A stretch of DNA of 44,728 nucleotides from CAYUVF01 sp964448045 (GCA_964448045.1 CAYUVF010000035.1:1-44728), one strand, 5' to 3'. Counted from the first letter of the stretch, positions 1 through 9,069 are shown. Program-made: numbers and translations. The notes: generated by a model from the letters alone, not told the origin.

Positions 1-8
1 CCAACTAA

Positions 9-224
9 AGGGGCTCGACCCTAACAACCCGAATTCAAGTTGCACGGAGTATTGAGCAGGACACCTGCAATAAAATATTCAGGGACATCGGGCTCGACGT
101 GCAGGCCGTGAACGCCAGCCTGGAAAAGGTAACCCCGGACAGTTTGAAGGAGATAATTCGCAACTACGAGGCCGTCGAAAAGCGTCTGCGGGGCACTGCC
201 TACGAAAAGTATTTGGACCACTGA
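9..224 (+). CDS. C-terminal fragment, sulfotransferase-like
   Basis: An open frame without a start codon runs to a TGA at 222-224. Its last 40 residues (…LKEIIRNYEAVEKRLRGT… ending YEKYLDH) resemble the C-terminal helix of sulfotransferase-family proteins, which often end with a 'NYxEVxxxLxGTxYxxyL' pattern. An in-frame TAA at 6-8 prevents extension in this frame, while another frame is open from base 2 to 56. The gene therefore either carries a frameshift or is cut by the window edge. Its position just ahead of a glycosyltransferase fits a polysaccharide-modifying enzyme, but the family call rests on a short tail only. Confidence 0.35.
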   Translation, partial: RGSTLTTRIQVARSIEQDTCNKIFRDIGLDVQAVNASLEKVTPDSLKEIIRNYEAVEKRLRGTAYEKYLDH

Positions 225-254
225 CGGCCCGTCTGACGACACCGATCCAATTAA

Positions 255-1532
255 ATGCGGCTTATTTACGACATTTCGCCCATCGGAGCCGATCCGGCCC
301 GCCGGGCAGGACTTGCTCGGGTCGCTGATAGTATGGCGGAGCGCCTCCATCAGCGGCTCGGCGACGACGTACGCTTTTCAGCGACCGGATCCCTCTGGGC
401 AACGCTGCAGGCGGAGACCGTCCTGTCACGCCGCACCGTTTGGCACTCGGCACTGAACGGGGTCGGTCCCCTGGCGCGCCGCGCGCACGAGGCACAGCGG
501 AGTTTTGCTCGGTGGACCACGGACGCCGAAGGGCTGGCGAACATGGCGGCTCGTGCTGGAAATTTTGCGTTCACACAGGTCTCCCGTGCCGTCAACTTGC
601 TTCGCCGGCCCGTGGCCCCAGAGGCGTTGGAGTGGGCAGACCTCTTCCACTCGTCGTACGCCCGTATCCCAAGACAGGTACGACGACAATTGCCGGGCAG
701 ACACATTCTCACGGTGCACGACCTCACTCCGCTTGTGCTGGGGGAGAAGTATTTTTCATCGGAGCAAATCGCGATTACGCGCCGCATTATCGACAGCGTT
801 CAACCCGACGACTGGGTCATTGCCGTGTCGGAGTCGACGAAAGAGGACCTCTGCGAGCGGCGTCCCATCGATCCCGAACGGGTGTTTGTGGTGCCCAACG
901 CGGCCTCAGAGAAGCTCTTTTACCCCGTGACGGATGCGAGCCGGATTCAGGAGGTGCGCGAGAAGTATGGAATCCCAGAGGGACGGTATCTCCTCTCGCT
1001 TCACTCCATGGCCCCCCACAAAAACGTTTCCCGCCTGATTAAGGCCTTTCAACAGTTCGTTCAGCAGCAGAAAGCGTCCGATACATATCTGGTATTGGCG
1101 GGAGGGTTGGGACGCCCGCTGGAAGATATCTGTGAGGATCTACCCCTGACGGCAAGCGACCTCGACTATGTACACTTCACGGGCTTCGTGGAGGATAAAG
1201 ATTTAGCCCCCCTGTACAGTGGGGCCGAGGCGTTCGTCTTCCCCTCGCTCTACGAGGGATTCGGGCTTCCCGTGCTGGAGGCCATGCAGTGCGGATGTCC
1301 GGTGATTGCGTCCAATGCGGCGTCGATACCGGAGGTGATGGGGGAGGTAGGCATTCCAATTGATCCTACGGATGAAAGCGAGCTGGTGGAAGCAATCTGC
1401 GAACTTCTCGATTCAAAAGAGCTCCGGCTTAAGCAAGCAAGAAAGGGAGTCCGCCAAGCCGAACGTTTTAGTTGGGAGAAACGGGCCAACTTCGTGACAG
1501 AGATTTACGAGACGATTATGAGAATGGAATGA
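255..1532 (+). CDS. GT4-family glycosyltransferase
   Basis: A 425-aa retaining glycosyltransferase of the GT-B fold that would add a sugar from an NDP-sugar donor to a lipid-linked glycan on the cytoplasmic face. The N-terminal half has the acceptor-domain motif HDLTPLVLGEKY. The C-terminal donor domain has YLLSLHSMAPHKNVSRLI and the E-x7-E signature EGFGLPVLE (around residues 334-342), followed by the usual PVIASNAASIPEV segment. The ATG at 255 lies 30 bp after the previous stop. It is the first intact gene of the glycan locus. Donor and linkage cannot be told from sequence. Confidence 0.9.
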   Translation: MRLIYDISPIGADPARRAGLARVADSMAERLHQRLGDDVRFSATGSLWATLQAETVLSRRTVWHSALNGVGPLARRAHEAQRSFARWTTDAEGLANMAARAGNFAFTQVSRAVNLLRRPVAPEALEWADLFHSSYARIPRQVRRQLPGRHILTVHDLTPLVLGEKYFSSEQIAITRRIIDSVQPDDWVIAVSESTKEDLCERRPIDPERVFVVPNAASEKLFYPVTDASRIQEVREKYGIPEGRYLLSLHSMAPHKNVSRLIKAFQQFVQQQKASDTYLVLAGGLGRPLEDICEDLPLTASDLDYVHFTGFVEDKDLAPLYSGAEAFVFPSLYEGFGLPVLEAMQCGCPVIASNAASIPEVMGEVGIPIDPTDESELVEAICELLDSKELRLKQARKGVRQAERFSWEKRANFVTEIYETIMRME

Positions 1533-1587
1533 GCGTAGGCGAATACTTTGAAAAGGGGTATAAATTGAAAATAGAAAGCTATAGTTA

Positions 1588-1680
1588 ATGATATTGAACA
1601 AAAAAGCGACTAAAGTAGATGTTTTTGTATGGAGGTTTAAACAGTTAAAAGAAAGGGGGGGGGAGCAATTAGAGGGATAA
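1588..1680 (+). other. Short reading frame that enters a G9 tract; candidate true 5' end of the pyruvyl transferase
   Basis: ATG at 1588 opens a 30-codon frame (MILNKKATKVDVFVWRFKQL, then KERGG…) that reads through nine Gs and stops at TAA 1678-1680. If the tract had ten Gs, this frame would run without a stop into the start-less conserved N-terminus of the pyruvyl transferase (DLSILGAYHGENVGDMALG). The resulting protein would be of normal length, about 380 aa. As given it encodes only a 30-residue peptide. No strong ribosome-binding site is visible. Confidence 0.45.
1655..1663. repeat. Homopolymeric G9 tract
   Basis: Nine consecutive Gs (1655-1663) lie between an upstream ATG frame and the coding frame of the pyruvyl transferase. 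Runs of this length are prone to polymerase slippage and are classic phase-variation switches of surface-glycan genes. They are also prone to sequencing error. Confidence 0.9.
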
Positions 1681-1736
1681 CCCAGAAGCTACTTCCCCCG
1701 GATCTTTCCATTCTTGGGGCCTACCATGGAGAAAAT

Positions 1737-2741
1737 GTGGGAGATATGGCGCTCGGAAGGGCGGTCGAAGAGGTAGCCGGTGAATTCGAGAGTACGATAG
1801 GCCTGCAGGAAATATCTCGTCTTGCTCGTCAGTCTATTGGCAAGAGGATCATTCTTGGAGGTGGAGCCACCGGTGTTGAGAGCAATATCTGCCCGTTGGC
1901 AGAGAGGCATAGGGATAAGGCAGCCCGAACCGCAATGGTCGGGATGGACTTTTCCGGAGATGTAGCAGAGTTTTCCGGGGAGGTACTCTCCTACCTGCGG
2001 GATGTACGTTGCATTTCTTGTAGAAGTAAATCCCAGACGGAGAAGCTCAACGATGTGCTTGGGAGACAGGATGTTGGGTTTGGGTTTGACAATGCGTTTG
2101 CTTTGGAAGCCGGAGTGGTCCCGGCCCCGAACAGTGGAAAGAAGGTGTTGGGATACAACGCGTTAAACTTGTTCATGACGTGGAAGAATGGCGGATTTGA
2201 GCCTGGGACGCCACTCGAAGACTGGTATCAGAAGGTTGACTCACCGATCGTTCCGTACATCAAGAAAATCGGCCCTGCCTATATTCGTGTTTTTGGAGAG
2301 GCGCTGAGCAGATACCAAGACCAGGGCTACCGGGTTATTCATATTCCCTTTGCTCCGGAGGATGCCTTATTCGCAAAAACCTTTCTAAAACCGCAGACGG
2401 ATTCATTTCTGCCGTACACGTCCGATGTTCAGGAGGTCATTAGGTCTGTTGGAGCATGCGATCGGCTTCTCTCGACCCGTTATCACTCCCTTGTGTTCGG
2501 GCTCATGGGACAAGTCCCAACGATTCCCATTCTTTACGCGGTCAAATGCGGGGATTTACTGGACGACTTAGGAATCGGAAAGGAGCGTGGCGTTGCCCGG
2601 CTCGAGTTGGTGGACGATCCGGACTCATGTGTGAGTAAACTCGTAAACGGATCCCCAGTTACCCTCCAGAGCGGTCGACTCGACCAGATAAAGGAAGACG
2701 TTCGAAGCACAATTGAAAGCGCGGTAGCGTCCGTAGTATAA
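1737..2741 (+). CDS. Polysaccharide pyruvyl transferase family protein
   Basis: Polysaccharide pyruvyl transferases (PF04230) add ketal pyruvate from phosphoenolpyruvate to sugars of extracellular polysaccharides, giving negative charge. The listed 334-aa frame starts at GTG 1737. The conserved family N-terminus (ILGAYHGENVGDMAL, 'G-x2-x3-N-x-GD') begins upstream in the same frame, at about 1698-1755, with no ATG/GTG/TTG before an in-frame TAA at 1638-1640. The true start is therefore probably the ATG at 1588, joined through the G9 tract if its length changes. The C-terminal half has the family-typical segments VIRSVGACDRLLSTRYHSLVFG (split here as motif STRYHSLVFG) and VPTIPILYAVKCGD. As it stands the gene may be off or truncated. 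Confidence 0.8.
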   Translation: MGDMALGRAVEEVAGEFESTIGLQEISRLARQSIGKRIILGGGATGVESNICPLAERHRDKAARTAMVGMDFSGDVAEFSGEVLSYLRDVRCISCRSKSQTEKLNDVLGRQDVGFGFDNAFALEAGVVPAPNSGKKVLGYNALNLFMTWKNGGFEPGTPLEDWYQKVDSPIVPYIKKIGPAYIRVFGEALSRYQDQGYRVIHIPFAPEDALFAKTFLKPQTDSFLPYTSDVQEVIRSVGACDRLLSTRYHSLVFGLMGQVPTIPILYAVKCGDLLDDLGIGKERGVARLELVDDPDSCVSKLVNGSPVTLQSGRLDQIKEDVRSTIESAVASVV

Positions 2742-2827
2742 TCTTTACGCCGTCCGCCTTTTTCGACCCAATTGGACCCCGCAACGTTCACGCGTCCTCT
2801 TACCTTCTCAGATATGACCTTTCCCCT

Positions 2828-2927
2828 NNNNNNNNNNNNNNNNNNNNNNNNNNNNNNNNNNNNNNNNNNNNNNNNNNNNNNNNNNNNNNNNNNNNNNNNN
2901 NNNNNNNNNNNNNNNNNNNNNNNNNNN
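2828..2927. other. Assembly gap (100 N)
   Basis: Exactly 100 undefined bases, the usual placeholder for a gap of unknown length. An ATG at 2814 (reading MTFP) just before the gap could be the start of the gene whose end appears after it. Reading frames that seem to cross the gap are artefacts. Confidence 0.98.
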
Positions 2928-3143
2928 GGACCGATCGAGAATCCGGGAGTCGTCAGAGACATGGTACGGGGAACGTCGGTTGTTCATTTTCCGGGCGTAG
3001 GAAAAAGGTGGATTGAGGATTTTGCAACTCCTCGTGAAGATGCCGATGAGGTTCGCACCGTGCGCTGGGAGCCAGTCGAGAATGCGAACCTCCTTGAGCG
3101 AGGATTGCTGGCTCTTAGAATGGCTTGGAGCAACCGGCGATGA
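2928..3143 (+). CDS. C-terminal fragment, possible glycosyltransferase
   Basis: About 71 codons are open from the gap edge to TGA 3141-3143. The segment GTSVVHFPGVGKRWIEDF resembles the 'HFxGxxKPW' close of nucleotide-diphospho-sugar transferases such as GT8 enzymes. The gene's stop overlaps the next gene's start as ATGA (3140-3143), which implies translational coupling inside the glycan operon. Too little is present to name a family with confidence. Confidence 0.45.
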   Translation, partial: GPIENPGVVRDMVRGTSVVHFPGVGKRWIEDFATPREDADEVRTVRWEPVENANLLERGLLALRMAWSNRR

Positions 3144-4267
3144 ACATTCTGATCTTCATTCATCCCATCCGGACGTATCTTCCTTGTTCAGGGGTAGGAC
3201 GTCATGCCAACAATGTGTTGCTTCGCCTCGCCGAGCGGGAGGACGTGAGCCACAGTCTTTTCTTTTCCAAACAGTGGCTCCGCGAGGATGGGCAACTGGA
3301 CCCGAGAACGCCGCTTCGAGATTTGTCTTTCCACACGTTTCCCTACCCCGAAAGCCTCACGGAGCGCTGCTGGAAACTCCTCGGGCGGCCCCGCATGGAC
3401 CGGTGGGTGCCGAACGAAGTCGATTTTGTCTACTCACCCATGGAGACCTACCTGCCCCTCCGAGAAGTGCCGGTAGCCGTGACAATCCACGACATTCAGG
3501 CCTTCGAGACGGATCTCCCGTGGGCGCAGTCATGGAAACACCGCTGGTTTCGGTGGAAGTGGAGCACCTGGATCTACGACACGCTCCGCGACTGTGAGGT
3601 CGTGTTCACCGTCTCGGAGTTCAGCAAATCGCGCATGGTGGAGTTGCTGGGGGCCGACCCAGAAAACATTGTCGTTGTCGGAAATGGGGTGGACGACCGG
3701 TTCTTCGAGATTGCGAAGACGCCTCGCGAGGAACTGGAGCGCTCGTGCGAGGCACCTTACCTATTCATGATTGGCGGTCTCCGCGAGAAGAAAGGCGGTG
3801 ATGCGCTGCTGGCCGTGGCTAAGGAGCTGGAGCGACAGGGCTCCGACGTGCAGCTCGTCGTGGCCGGACCGAACGGGGAAGAGTACGAAGACCGGGCTCA
3901 GGATCTCGACAACGTTCACCTACTGGGCTGGGTGGACGACGAAGATGTGCCCCGGCTCATGCGCGGGGCACTGGCGCTGTTGTTTCTCTCGCACTATGAA
4001 GGCTTCGGCCTCCCGGCCGCTGAGGCCATGGCGGCGGGCACCCCGGCGATTGTTTCCGATGCCGCCTCGCTGCCGGAAGTAGTGGGGGACGCCGGGATGG
4101 TCGTGGCGCCGGAGGAAACCGAGACCATCGCAGAACAGGTTTGCACGTTGCGTCACGATGCCGTCCTCCGCCGCCAGTATATTGAGGCCGGGCGCAAGCG
4201 GGCGCAGCGCTACACGTGGGGTCGTTGTGTGGATCGACTGGCCGATGCCTTTGAGGACATCACATAA
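3140..4267 (+). CDS. GT4-family glycosyltransferase
   Basis: A 375-aa protein starting MNILIFIHPIRTYLPCSGVGRHANN, with the glycine-rich 'SGVGRHA' N-terminal loop of GT-B enzymes. It carries VTIHDIQAFE, VFTVSEFSKSRM, a donor-domain MIGGLREKKGGDALL strand and the E-x7-E motif EGFGLPAAE with PAIVSDAASLPEVVGDAG. ATG 3140 overlaps the upstream stop by 4 bp and is preferred over the in-frame TTG at 3125. It belongs to the same glycan-assembly operon. The overall motif layout is that of mannosyl- or glucosyltransferases, but substrate is undetermined. Confidence 0.9.
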   Translation: MNILIFIHPIRTYLPCSGVGRHANNVLLRLAEREDVSHSLFFSKQWLREDGQLDPRTPLRDLSFHTFPYPESLTERCWKLLGRPRMDRWVPNEVDFVYSPMETYLPLREVPVAVTIHDIQAFETDLPWAQSWKHRWFRWKWSTWIYDTLRDCEVVFTVSEFSKSRMVELLGADPENIVVVGNGVDDRFFEIAKTPREELERSCEAPYLFMIGGLREKKGGDALLAVAKELERQGSDVQLVVAGPNGEEYEDRAQDLDNVHLLGWVDDEDVPRLMRGALALLFLSHYEGFGLPAAEAMAAGTPAIVSDAASLPEVVGDAGMVVAPEETETIAEQVCTLRHDAVLRRQYIEAGRKRAQRYTWGRCVDRLADAFEDIT

Positions 4268-4274
4268 AGAGCCA

Positions 4275-5399
4275 ATGCTCGACCGTACTGTAACAGAGGA
4301 TCGACCGGTGCGCGTGGTCTTTTGCTGGGCTACCATTTCGGGCTACATGGCGACCTGCTGGCGGCTGCTCACGGAGGAGTCCGGGATTGATCCCTTCGTT
4401 TTGGCGTTCGAGGCAGGGCAGAGCACGGCGTTCAATGACGAACTCATGGCCGGCATTCCGTGCCGTCTTCTCGACTCTGAGGAGCGTGATAATAGCCGCC
4501 GTATTGGTCGTCTCGTAGCCGAGCAAAACCCAGATGTGGTCGTCGTGAGCGGCTGGTTTCACCCGCCCTACCGGCGCCTCCCGTTTCAGCCGGGCTTCCG
4601 GGACGTTCGTTTCGTTATGGGGATGGATACCCCCTGGCGCGCGCTCTGGCGACAGCATGCGGCGCGGTGGATCCTCCGCCCCCTGATTCGCAGGATGGAT
4701 CGGGTGGTCGTCACCGGCGAGCGGAGCTGGCAGTATGCATATCGATTAGGCGTTCCCCCCAATCAGATTGTTCGAGGTCTCTATGGCGTCGACTATACGC
4801 AGTTGGCTCCGCTACGGGATTACAGGCAGCGCGGCGGTTGGCCGCGCCGGTTTGTGTACGTCGGTCGGTTTGCCGAAGAGAAAGCGATTGATGTGTTGGT
4901 GAAGGGGTATGCCCGGTACCGCTCACAGATGACTCAACCGTGGCCGTTGGTATGTTGCGGGAAAGGGCCCATGGCCCATTTGCTCGATCAGCAAGAGGGG
5001 ATCGAGAACCGGGGATTCGTTCAACCCGATAAAATGGAAGGGGTCTGGGAAGAAGCTGGAGCATTCGTACTGCCGAGTCGGTTCGACCCGTGGCCGCTGG
5101 CGCTCGTGGAAGCTGCAGCGTCAGGCCTCCCCCTCATATGCACGGATGCCTGCGGTTCGGCCGTAGAAATCGTGCGCACAGGGTATAATGGCATGATTAT
5201 TCCTGATGAACATCCGGACGCATTAGCTGAAGCCTTTGCCCGCGCCCACGGTGCGTACGAGATCCTACCCGAATGGGGACAACGCGCACAACGCTTTGCA
5301 CAGCCCTATTCAGCAGAGCAGTGGGCGGATCGATGGGGGCGATTGGTTCATCAGTTGTCCGACTCTGCCAATATCGAAACGACATCGTCGTTCATGTAG
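4275..5399 (+). CDS. GT4-family glycosyltransferase
   Basis: A 374-aa glycosyltransferase. The chosen ATG (4275, MLDRTVTEDRPVRVVFCW) lies 8 bp after the previous stop, and the in-frame extension back to 4158 lies inside the upstream gene. The C-terminal domain has RRFVYVGRFAEEKAIDVLV, a donor-binding GAFVLPSRFDPWPLALVEAAASG stretch (the family's EAAA variant of the E-x7-E region) and a closing EIVRTGYNGMI. The aromatic FDPWPLALVEA motif is typical of GT4 enzymes that act in lipooligosaccharide or capsule synthesis. Confidence 0.88.
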   Translation: MLDRTVTEDRPVRVVFCWATISGYMATCWRLLTEESGIDPFVLAFEAGQSTAFNDELMAGIPCRLLDSEERDNSRRIGRLVAEQNPDVVVVSGWFHPPYRRLPFQPGFRDVRFVMGMDTPWRALWRQHAARWILRPLIRRMDRVVVTGERSWQYAYRLGVPPNQIVRGLYGVDYTQLAPLRDYRQRGGWPRRFVYVGRFAEEKAIDVLVKGYARYRSQMTQPWPLVCCGKGPMAHLLDQQEGIENRGFVQPDKMEGVWEEAGAFVLPSRFDPWPLALVEAAASGLPLICTDACGSAVEIVRTGYNGMIIPDEHPDALAEAFARAHGAYEILPEWGQRAQRFAQPYSAEQWADRWGRLVHQLSDSANIETTSSFM

Positions 5400-5456
5400 C
5401 GCCAGAGAATTGAAGCACATGACACGGATTACCGCACAGGTTTAAACGGAGCGTCA

Positions 5457-6761
5457 ATGCGGTTTTGGCATCTAATATTTGGAATGGTCTTCTTCTACCT
5501 GGCCGCTCAGGTAAGCATTGGGGTGCCTGGAAGTGTAGCTGGCTATGGCAGGTGGCTGAGTTTGTTCGGCGTGGCCGGAATAGGAGGATGGATACTTTTG
5601 ACCTCCGACCATTACCGTCCGTTTCCCGAGGAGGCGCGAGGTCTTGGAGCAACAATCGCCGCATTGGTCGCAACGCTTTTTGCAACGGCCGTTGCCGGAT
5701 TTGCCGTTACGATCTCGGTGTTAAAGGGCGTTTTGCTTTGTACACAGCTCTTTGTGCTCATTTACGCAGCGAATCGCCTACTTTCGCTTCGCGACTGGTA
5801 CCGAGTAATCCAGTGGAGTTTCCTGCTATTCGCTGGGGTCCTAACAGTCGTTTTCGTTGCCGTCGTAACGGGCGTCACCCTTATTCCAACCCGCTGGCCT
5901 GTCTTTATGCAGGGTCGCATTGCCGTCATCGGGAACCCCAATTCCGTAGGGATGGTGGCGTTGGTCGGTGGCGTCATGGCTCTGTGGGCGCAACACTGGC
6001 CCATGTTTGCCGCGTCATGGAAGCGAGCAATTCCGCTTTTCACCGTCGCCGTCGCTGTGCTCGTTCTCGTATGGACGGCTTCTCGTACGTCGATTGTGGC
6101 CTTTGCGATCGGAGGATTAATTTGGGCTGTAGCTGCGAGAAAGCTAAAGTGGGGCGTCGGGCTCGGGATACTCGCCGGGGGGGCGATGCTAACAGGCATC
6201 GTAGATACGCGCTCCTTCGGATTTGCCAGCGTTCTGTTAGAGCGACTCCAGGAGGGGACGCTAACGGCATCGCGGGATAACGTATGGGAGGCGAGTCTGC
6301 GTAACTGGAGGGAATATCCATGGTTTGGGCACGGGTATGGAGTGACCGAAGGGGGGTACCAGGCGGAGGGGTTTTTAGACGCGGTCGGTTCGGTCCGTGA
6401 TGGCTCCGGATACTTCGGGGTGCTTGAGTCCATAGGCATCGTGGGGGCTGCCATGTTGGGCGTCTTGTATGTCGTAGTGGCACAGAATATGACTCGCCTG
6501 CTTTGGCATGCAACACCCGGTGGAGTAGAGCAACCAGCTAAGATATTAGCCCTGACCGGCGTGTCGCTCTTTTTCAGCCTGGCGGTTCATGCTTCGGGGG
6601 AGCCCTGGTTACTCGGGCCCGGTTCATTTGCGCACCTCATGTTCTGGTTTGCATTAGGACTCTGCATTGCCGGTATGAGGACTCCATCAGGGAATAGACT
6701 TCATTCCCGCAGATCACGATCACTGCATCCCGCGTCGACCCATGGGGGGCGAGAGGCATGA
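5457..6761 (+). CDS. O-antigen ligase/polymerase (Wzy/WaaL-type) membrane protein
   Basis: A 434-aa polytopic inner-membrane protein with about 10-12 hydrophobic helices. A large periplasmic loop near residues 265-330 contains the family motif SRDNVWEASLRNWREYPWFG followed by HGYG, diagnostic of O-antigen ligase/polymerase proteins (PF04932). Such proteins polymerise lipid-linked repeat units or ligate glycan to an acceptor in the periplasm. Helix 6 carries VWTASRTSIVAF, another common feature. The stop overlaps the next start as ATGA (6758-6761). It is the only polymerase candidate in the locus; no flippase is visible, and one could lie outside the window or in a gap. Confidence 0.88.
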   Translation: MRFWHLIFGMVFFYLAAQVSIGVPGSVAGYGRWLSLFGVAGIGGWILLTSDHYRPFPEEARGLGATIAALVATLFATAVAGFAVTISVLKGVLLCTQLFVLIYAANRLLSLRDWYRVIQWSFLLFAGVLTVVFVAVVTGVTLIPTRWPVFMQGRIAVIGNPNSVGMVALVGGVMALWAQHWPMFAASWKRAIPLFTVAVAVLVLVWTASRTSIVAFAIGGLIWAVAARKLKWGVGLGILAGGAMLTGIVDTRSFGFASVLLERLQEGTLTASRDNVWEASLRNWREYPWFGHGYGVTEGGYQAEGFLDAVGSVRDGSGYFGVLESIGIVGAAMLGVLYVVVAQNMTRLLWHATPGGVEQPAKILALTGVSLFFSLAVHASGEPWLLGPGSFAHLMFWFALGLCIAGMRTPSGNRLHSRRSRSLHPASTHGGREA

Positions 6762-7894
6762 AGGTTCAGTTTTACACGCTCGCTCCAAGCCCCCACCTCG
6801 TCGGCGTGCTTGATGCCCTCCACGAGGTTCCATCGGTCGACCTCGAGGTTGTCTACGAGCGAAAAGAGCTCCCGGAGCGGGATTGGGGGATCCATGCCGG
6901 ACAGGCGCCTGCTCGGTTTTTGGAGAGCACAGATTTAGTGGGATGGGGACAGCTGTGGGATGCACGGGCGGCACAGATTGCGAGGCGGTCGCAGGCGGAT
7001 ATTGCTATCGTCAGCACCTCGTACGCGTCCTTGAACACGTATGCTATTATTTGGGCGTTGAGGCGCAGGGACGTGCCGTTTGTTTTCTGGTGCGAGCGGT
7101 TTTCCCGGCTGTCGAATTGGTTCGTGGATCGAATGCGCAGGGTTCCCATTCAGTGGATTCTGAATCGGGCTGCTGCGTTTATAGGATCCACACGGGCTAC
7201 GGTGGACTTTTATACCCGAGAATTTACCTTCGAGGGACCTACGCTATCGGTTCCGTATCACCGGGACTTGCGTTCCTTTTTGGAGCTGCCTCTTTTAGAC
7301 CGTCCGCCAGACCCCGTCCGATTTATCGTGATTGGTAGCCTCGTACGGGGCAAAGGAATCGATGTCGTGCTGAAGGCACTCGCTCAGATTGAGGAGTTCG
7401 CAGAACTCTACATTGTGGGAGACGGTCCTGAGCGTGAACGTCTGGAGCACCTGGCGGAGCAGTGCCAGCATCAAGCCATTCATTTTAAGGGGGCAGTGCC
7501 ATATGGGGACGTGCCGACGATGGTGCGAAAGGCCCATGTGCTGCTTTTTCCGTCTCGGCATGACGGGTTCGGGATGGCTACCATGGAAGCGCTCGCTGGA
7601 GGGCGGCCGGTGGTGGCTAGCGACTGTGTGATGTCTGCCCTTGAATTTGTTGAGTCAGGAACGAATGGATGGATCGTGCCGGTTGACGACGTGGAGGCCT
7701 GGAAAGCGATGATACGACGGATTGTTAGGGAAAAACGGGCTTGCCTACCATGCCTCAGTCGGGCAGCTCGCACGACGGTCGAGTCTTCGTACGACGTGAT
7801 TGCCGATGTGAATCGACTTGTGGAGTTTCTTGAGACCGTTCATCGCGGGACGTCGCAAGAAAGTGCAGCGGACGTGCTGAATTCCACTAAATAG
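6758..7894 (+). CDS. GT4-family glycosyltransferase
   Basis: A 378-aa GT-B enzyme translationally coupled to the polymerase by a 4-bp overlap. It starts MKVQFYTLAPSPHLVGVLDAL. The donor half has RFIVIGSLVRGKGIDVVLKAL, LYIVGDGPERERLEHLA and a motif HVLLFPSRHDGFGMATMEAL, in which Asp replaces the first Glu of the usual E-x7-E, as in several GT4 branches. Its location suggests it adds one sugar of the repeat unit. Confidence 0.88.
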   Translation: MKVQFYTLAPSPHLVGVLDALHEVPSVDLEVVYERKELPERDWGIHAGQAPARFLESTDLVGWGQLWDARAAQIARRSQADIAIVSTSYASLNTYAIIWALRRRDVPFVFWCERFSRLSNWFVDRMRRVPIQWILNRAAAFIGSTRATVDFYTREFTFEGPTLSVPYHRDLRSFLELPLLDRPPDPVRFIVIGSLVRGKGIDVVLKALAQIEEFAELYIVGDGPERERLEHLAEQCQHQAIHFKGAVPYGDVPTMVRKAHVLLFPSRHDGFGMATMEALAGGRPVVASDCVMSALEFVESGTNGWIVPVDDVEAWKAMIRRIVREKRACLPCLSRAARTTVESSYDVIADVNRLVEFLETVHRGTSQESAADVLNSTK

Positions 7895-7899
7895 CGGTG

Positions 7900-9069
7900 A
7901 TGGTGGATATGCAGGTAATTATGACCATTGCCAGCCTCGATCGAGACGCGGGAGGAACTTCGCGGGCGGTCGCAGCGACCGCGCGTCACCTTGCCCAAGT
8001 GGGGTGTGCTGTTACGCTTTTATCCTTTGATCGCGGGAGACCTGCTCTCGATGTTGAGGATGAATCGTCACTTACGGTTCAGCGGGTGGAAAAGGGGAGG
8101 CAATTCTGGGAGGTTCCAGGAGATTTGAGGCGCTTCGGCCGGAAACTCAAAGCAACGATTGATCGAGACAGGCCGGCAGTTATTCATGATAACGGGATAT
8201 GGCTGCCCGTCAATCATCGGGTGGCGCAAATAGCTCGGGAGACCGGCGTCCCCCGGCTCGTAAGCACGCACGGTATGATGGAGCCGTGGTCCTTGAATCA
8301 TAAATCGCTGAAGAAACGGCTGGCATGGAAGCTATATCAGAAGCGCGATTTGAAGGACGCAGATGTGCTCCACGCGACAGCCGAGGAGGAGGCGGAAACA
8401 CTTCGCCATGCTGGCTTCGATCAACCAATCGCGATCGCACCAAATGGGATCGAGCTGCCCTCGGAAGGCCTGTCGCCGGTAGTAGGTAAATCGAGTAGCG
8501 ACCCATCTGTTTGCCTCTTTCTGTCCCGTATTCACAAGGTGAAGGGGCTCATTAATCTGGTCGAAGCATGGTCGCAGCTCCGGCCGGGCGGGTGGAAGGT
8601 CGTGGTTGCAGGCCCGGATGAGGATGGGCATAAGAGCGAGGTTCAAAGACATGCCCGGAATCATGGCGTCGAGTCCGACTTTGATTTCGTGGGTCCGGTA
8701 GCGGGCGAACAAAAAGAACACCTGTTCCGACACGCCGATATGTTTGTGTTACCCACGCATAGCGAGAACTTTGGAATTGTCGTTGCCGAAGCCTTGTCCT
8801 ACGGCGTGCCGGTCATTACAACACGGGGAGCGCCCTGGCGCGATCTTGAGCGACATGACTGTGGGTGGTGGATAGACATTGGCGCCGATCCCCTCGCACA
8901 GGCCTTGCAGGAGGCGGTAGGGCTTTCTCGAGCGGATCGACAGGCGATGGGCGCACGGGGACGAACGCTCGTGGAGCAGAAATACACGTGGCCGCGCGTC
9001 GCAAAACGATTAAAGCAAACCTATGCGTGGATGGTGGGGCAGTGTGATAAGCCCGAGTGCGCGGTGTAA
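7900..9069 (+). CDS. GT4-family glycosyltransferase
   Basis: A roughly 389-aa glycosyltransferase. Possible starts are GTG 7897, ATG 7900 and ATG 7909; ATG 7900 is chosen, 5 bp after the previous stop, without strong Shine-Dalgarno support for any of them. Motifs: GGTSRAVAATARHLAQVG at the N-terminus, VCLFLSRIHKVKGLINLVEAW, VVAGPDEDGHKSEV and HADMFVLPTHSENFGIVVAEAL (E-x7-E form ENFGIVVAE). The HSENFGIVVAEAL variant is common in WcaI- and PssF-like exopolysaccharide enzymes. Fifth GT4 gene of the cluster. Confidence 0.88.
   Translation: MVDMQVIMTIASLDRDAGGTSRAVAATARHLAQVGCAVTLLSFDRGRPALDVEDESSLTVQRVEKGRQFWEVPGDLRRFGRKLKATIDRDRPAVIHDNGIWLPVNHRVAQIARETGVPRLVSTHGMMEPWSLNHKSLKKRLAWKLYQKRDLKDADVLHATAEEEAETLRHAGFDQPIAIAPNGIELPSEGLSPVVGKSSSDPSVCLFLSRIHKVKGLINLVEAWSQLRPGGWKVVVAGPDEDGHKSEVQRHARNHGVESDFDFVGPVAGEQKEHLFRHADMFVLPTHSENFGIVVAEALSYGVPVITTRGAPWRDLERHDCGWWIDIGADPLAQALQEAVGLSRADRQAMGARGRTLVEQKYTWPRVAKRLKQTYAWMVGQCDKPECAV

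Noticed and set aside
2772..3143. A 123-aa frame crossing the first gap
   Set aside because: The middle is N; only the parts on each side can be read.
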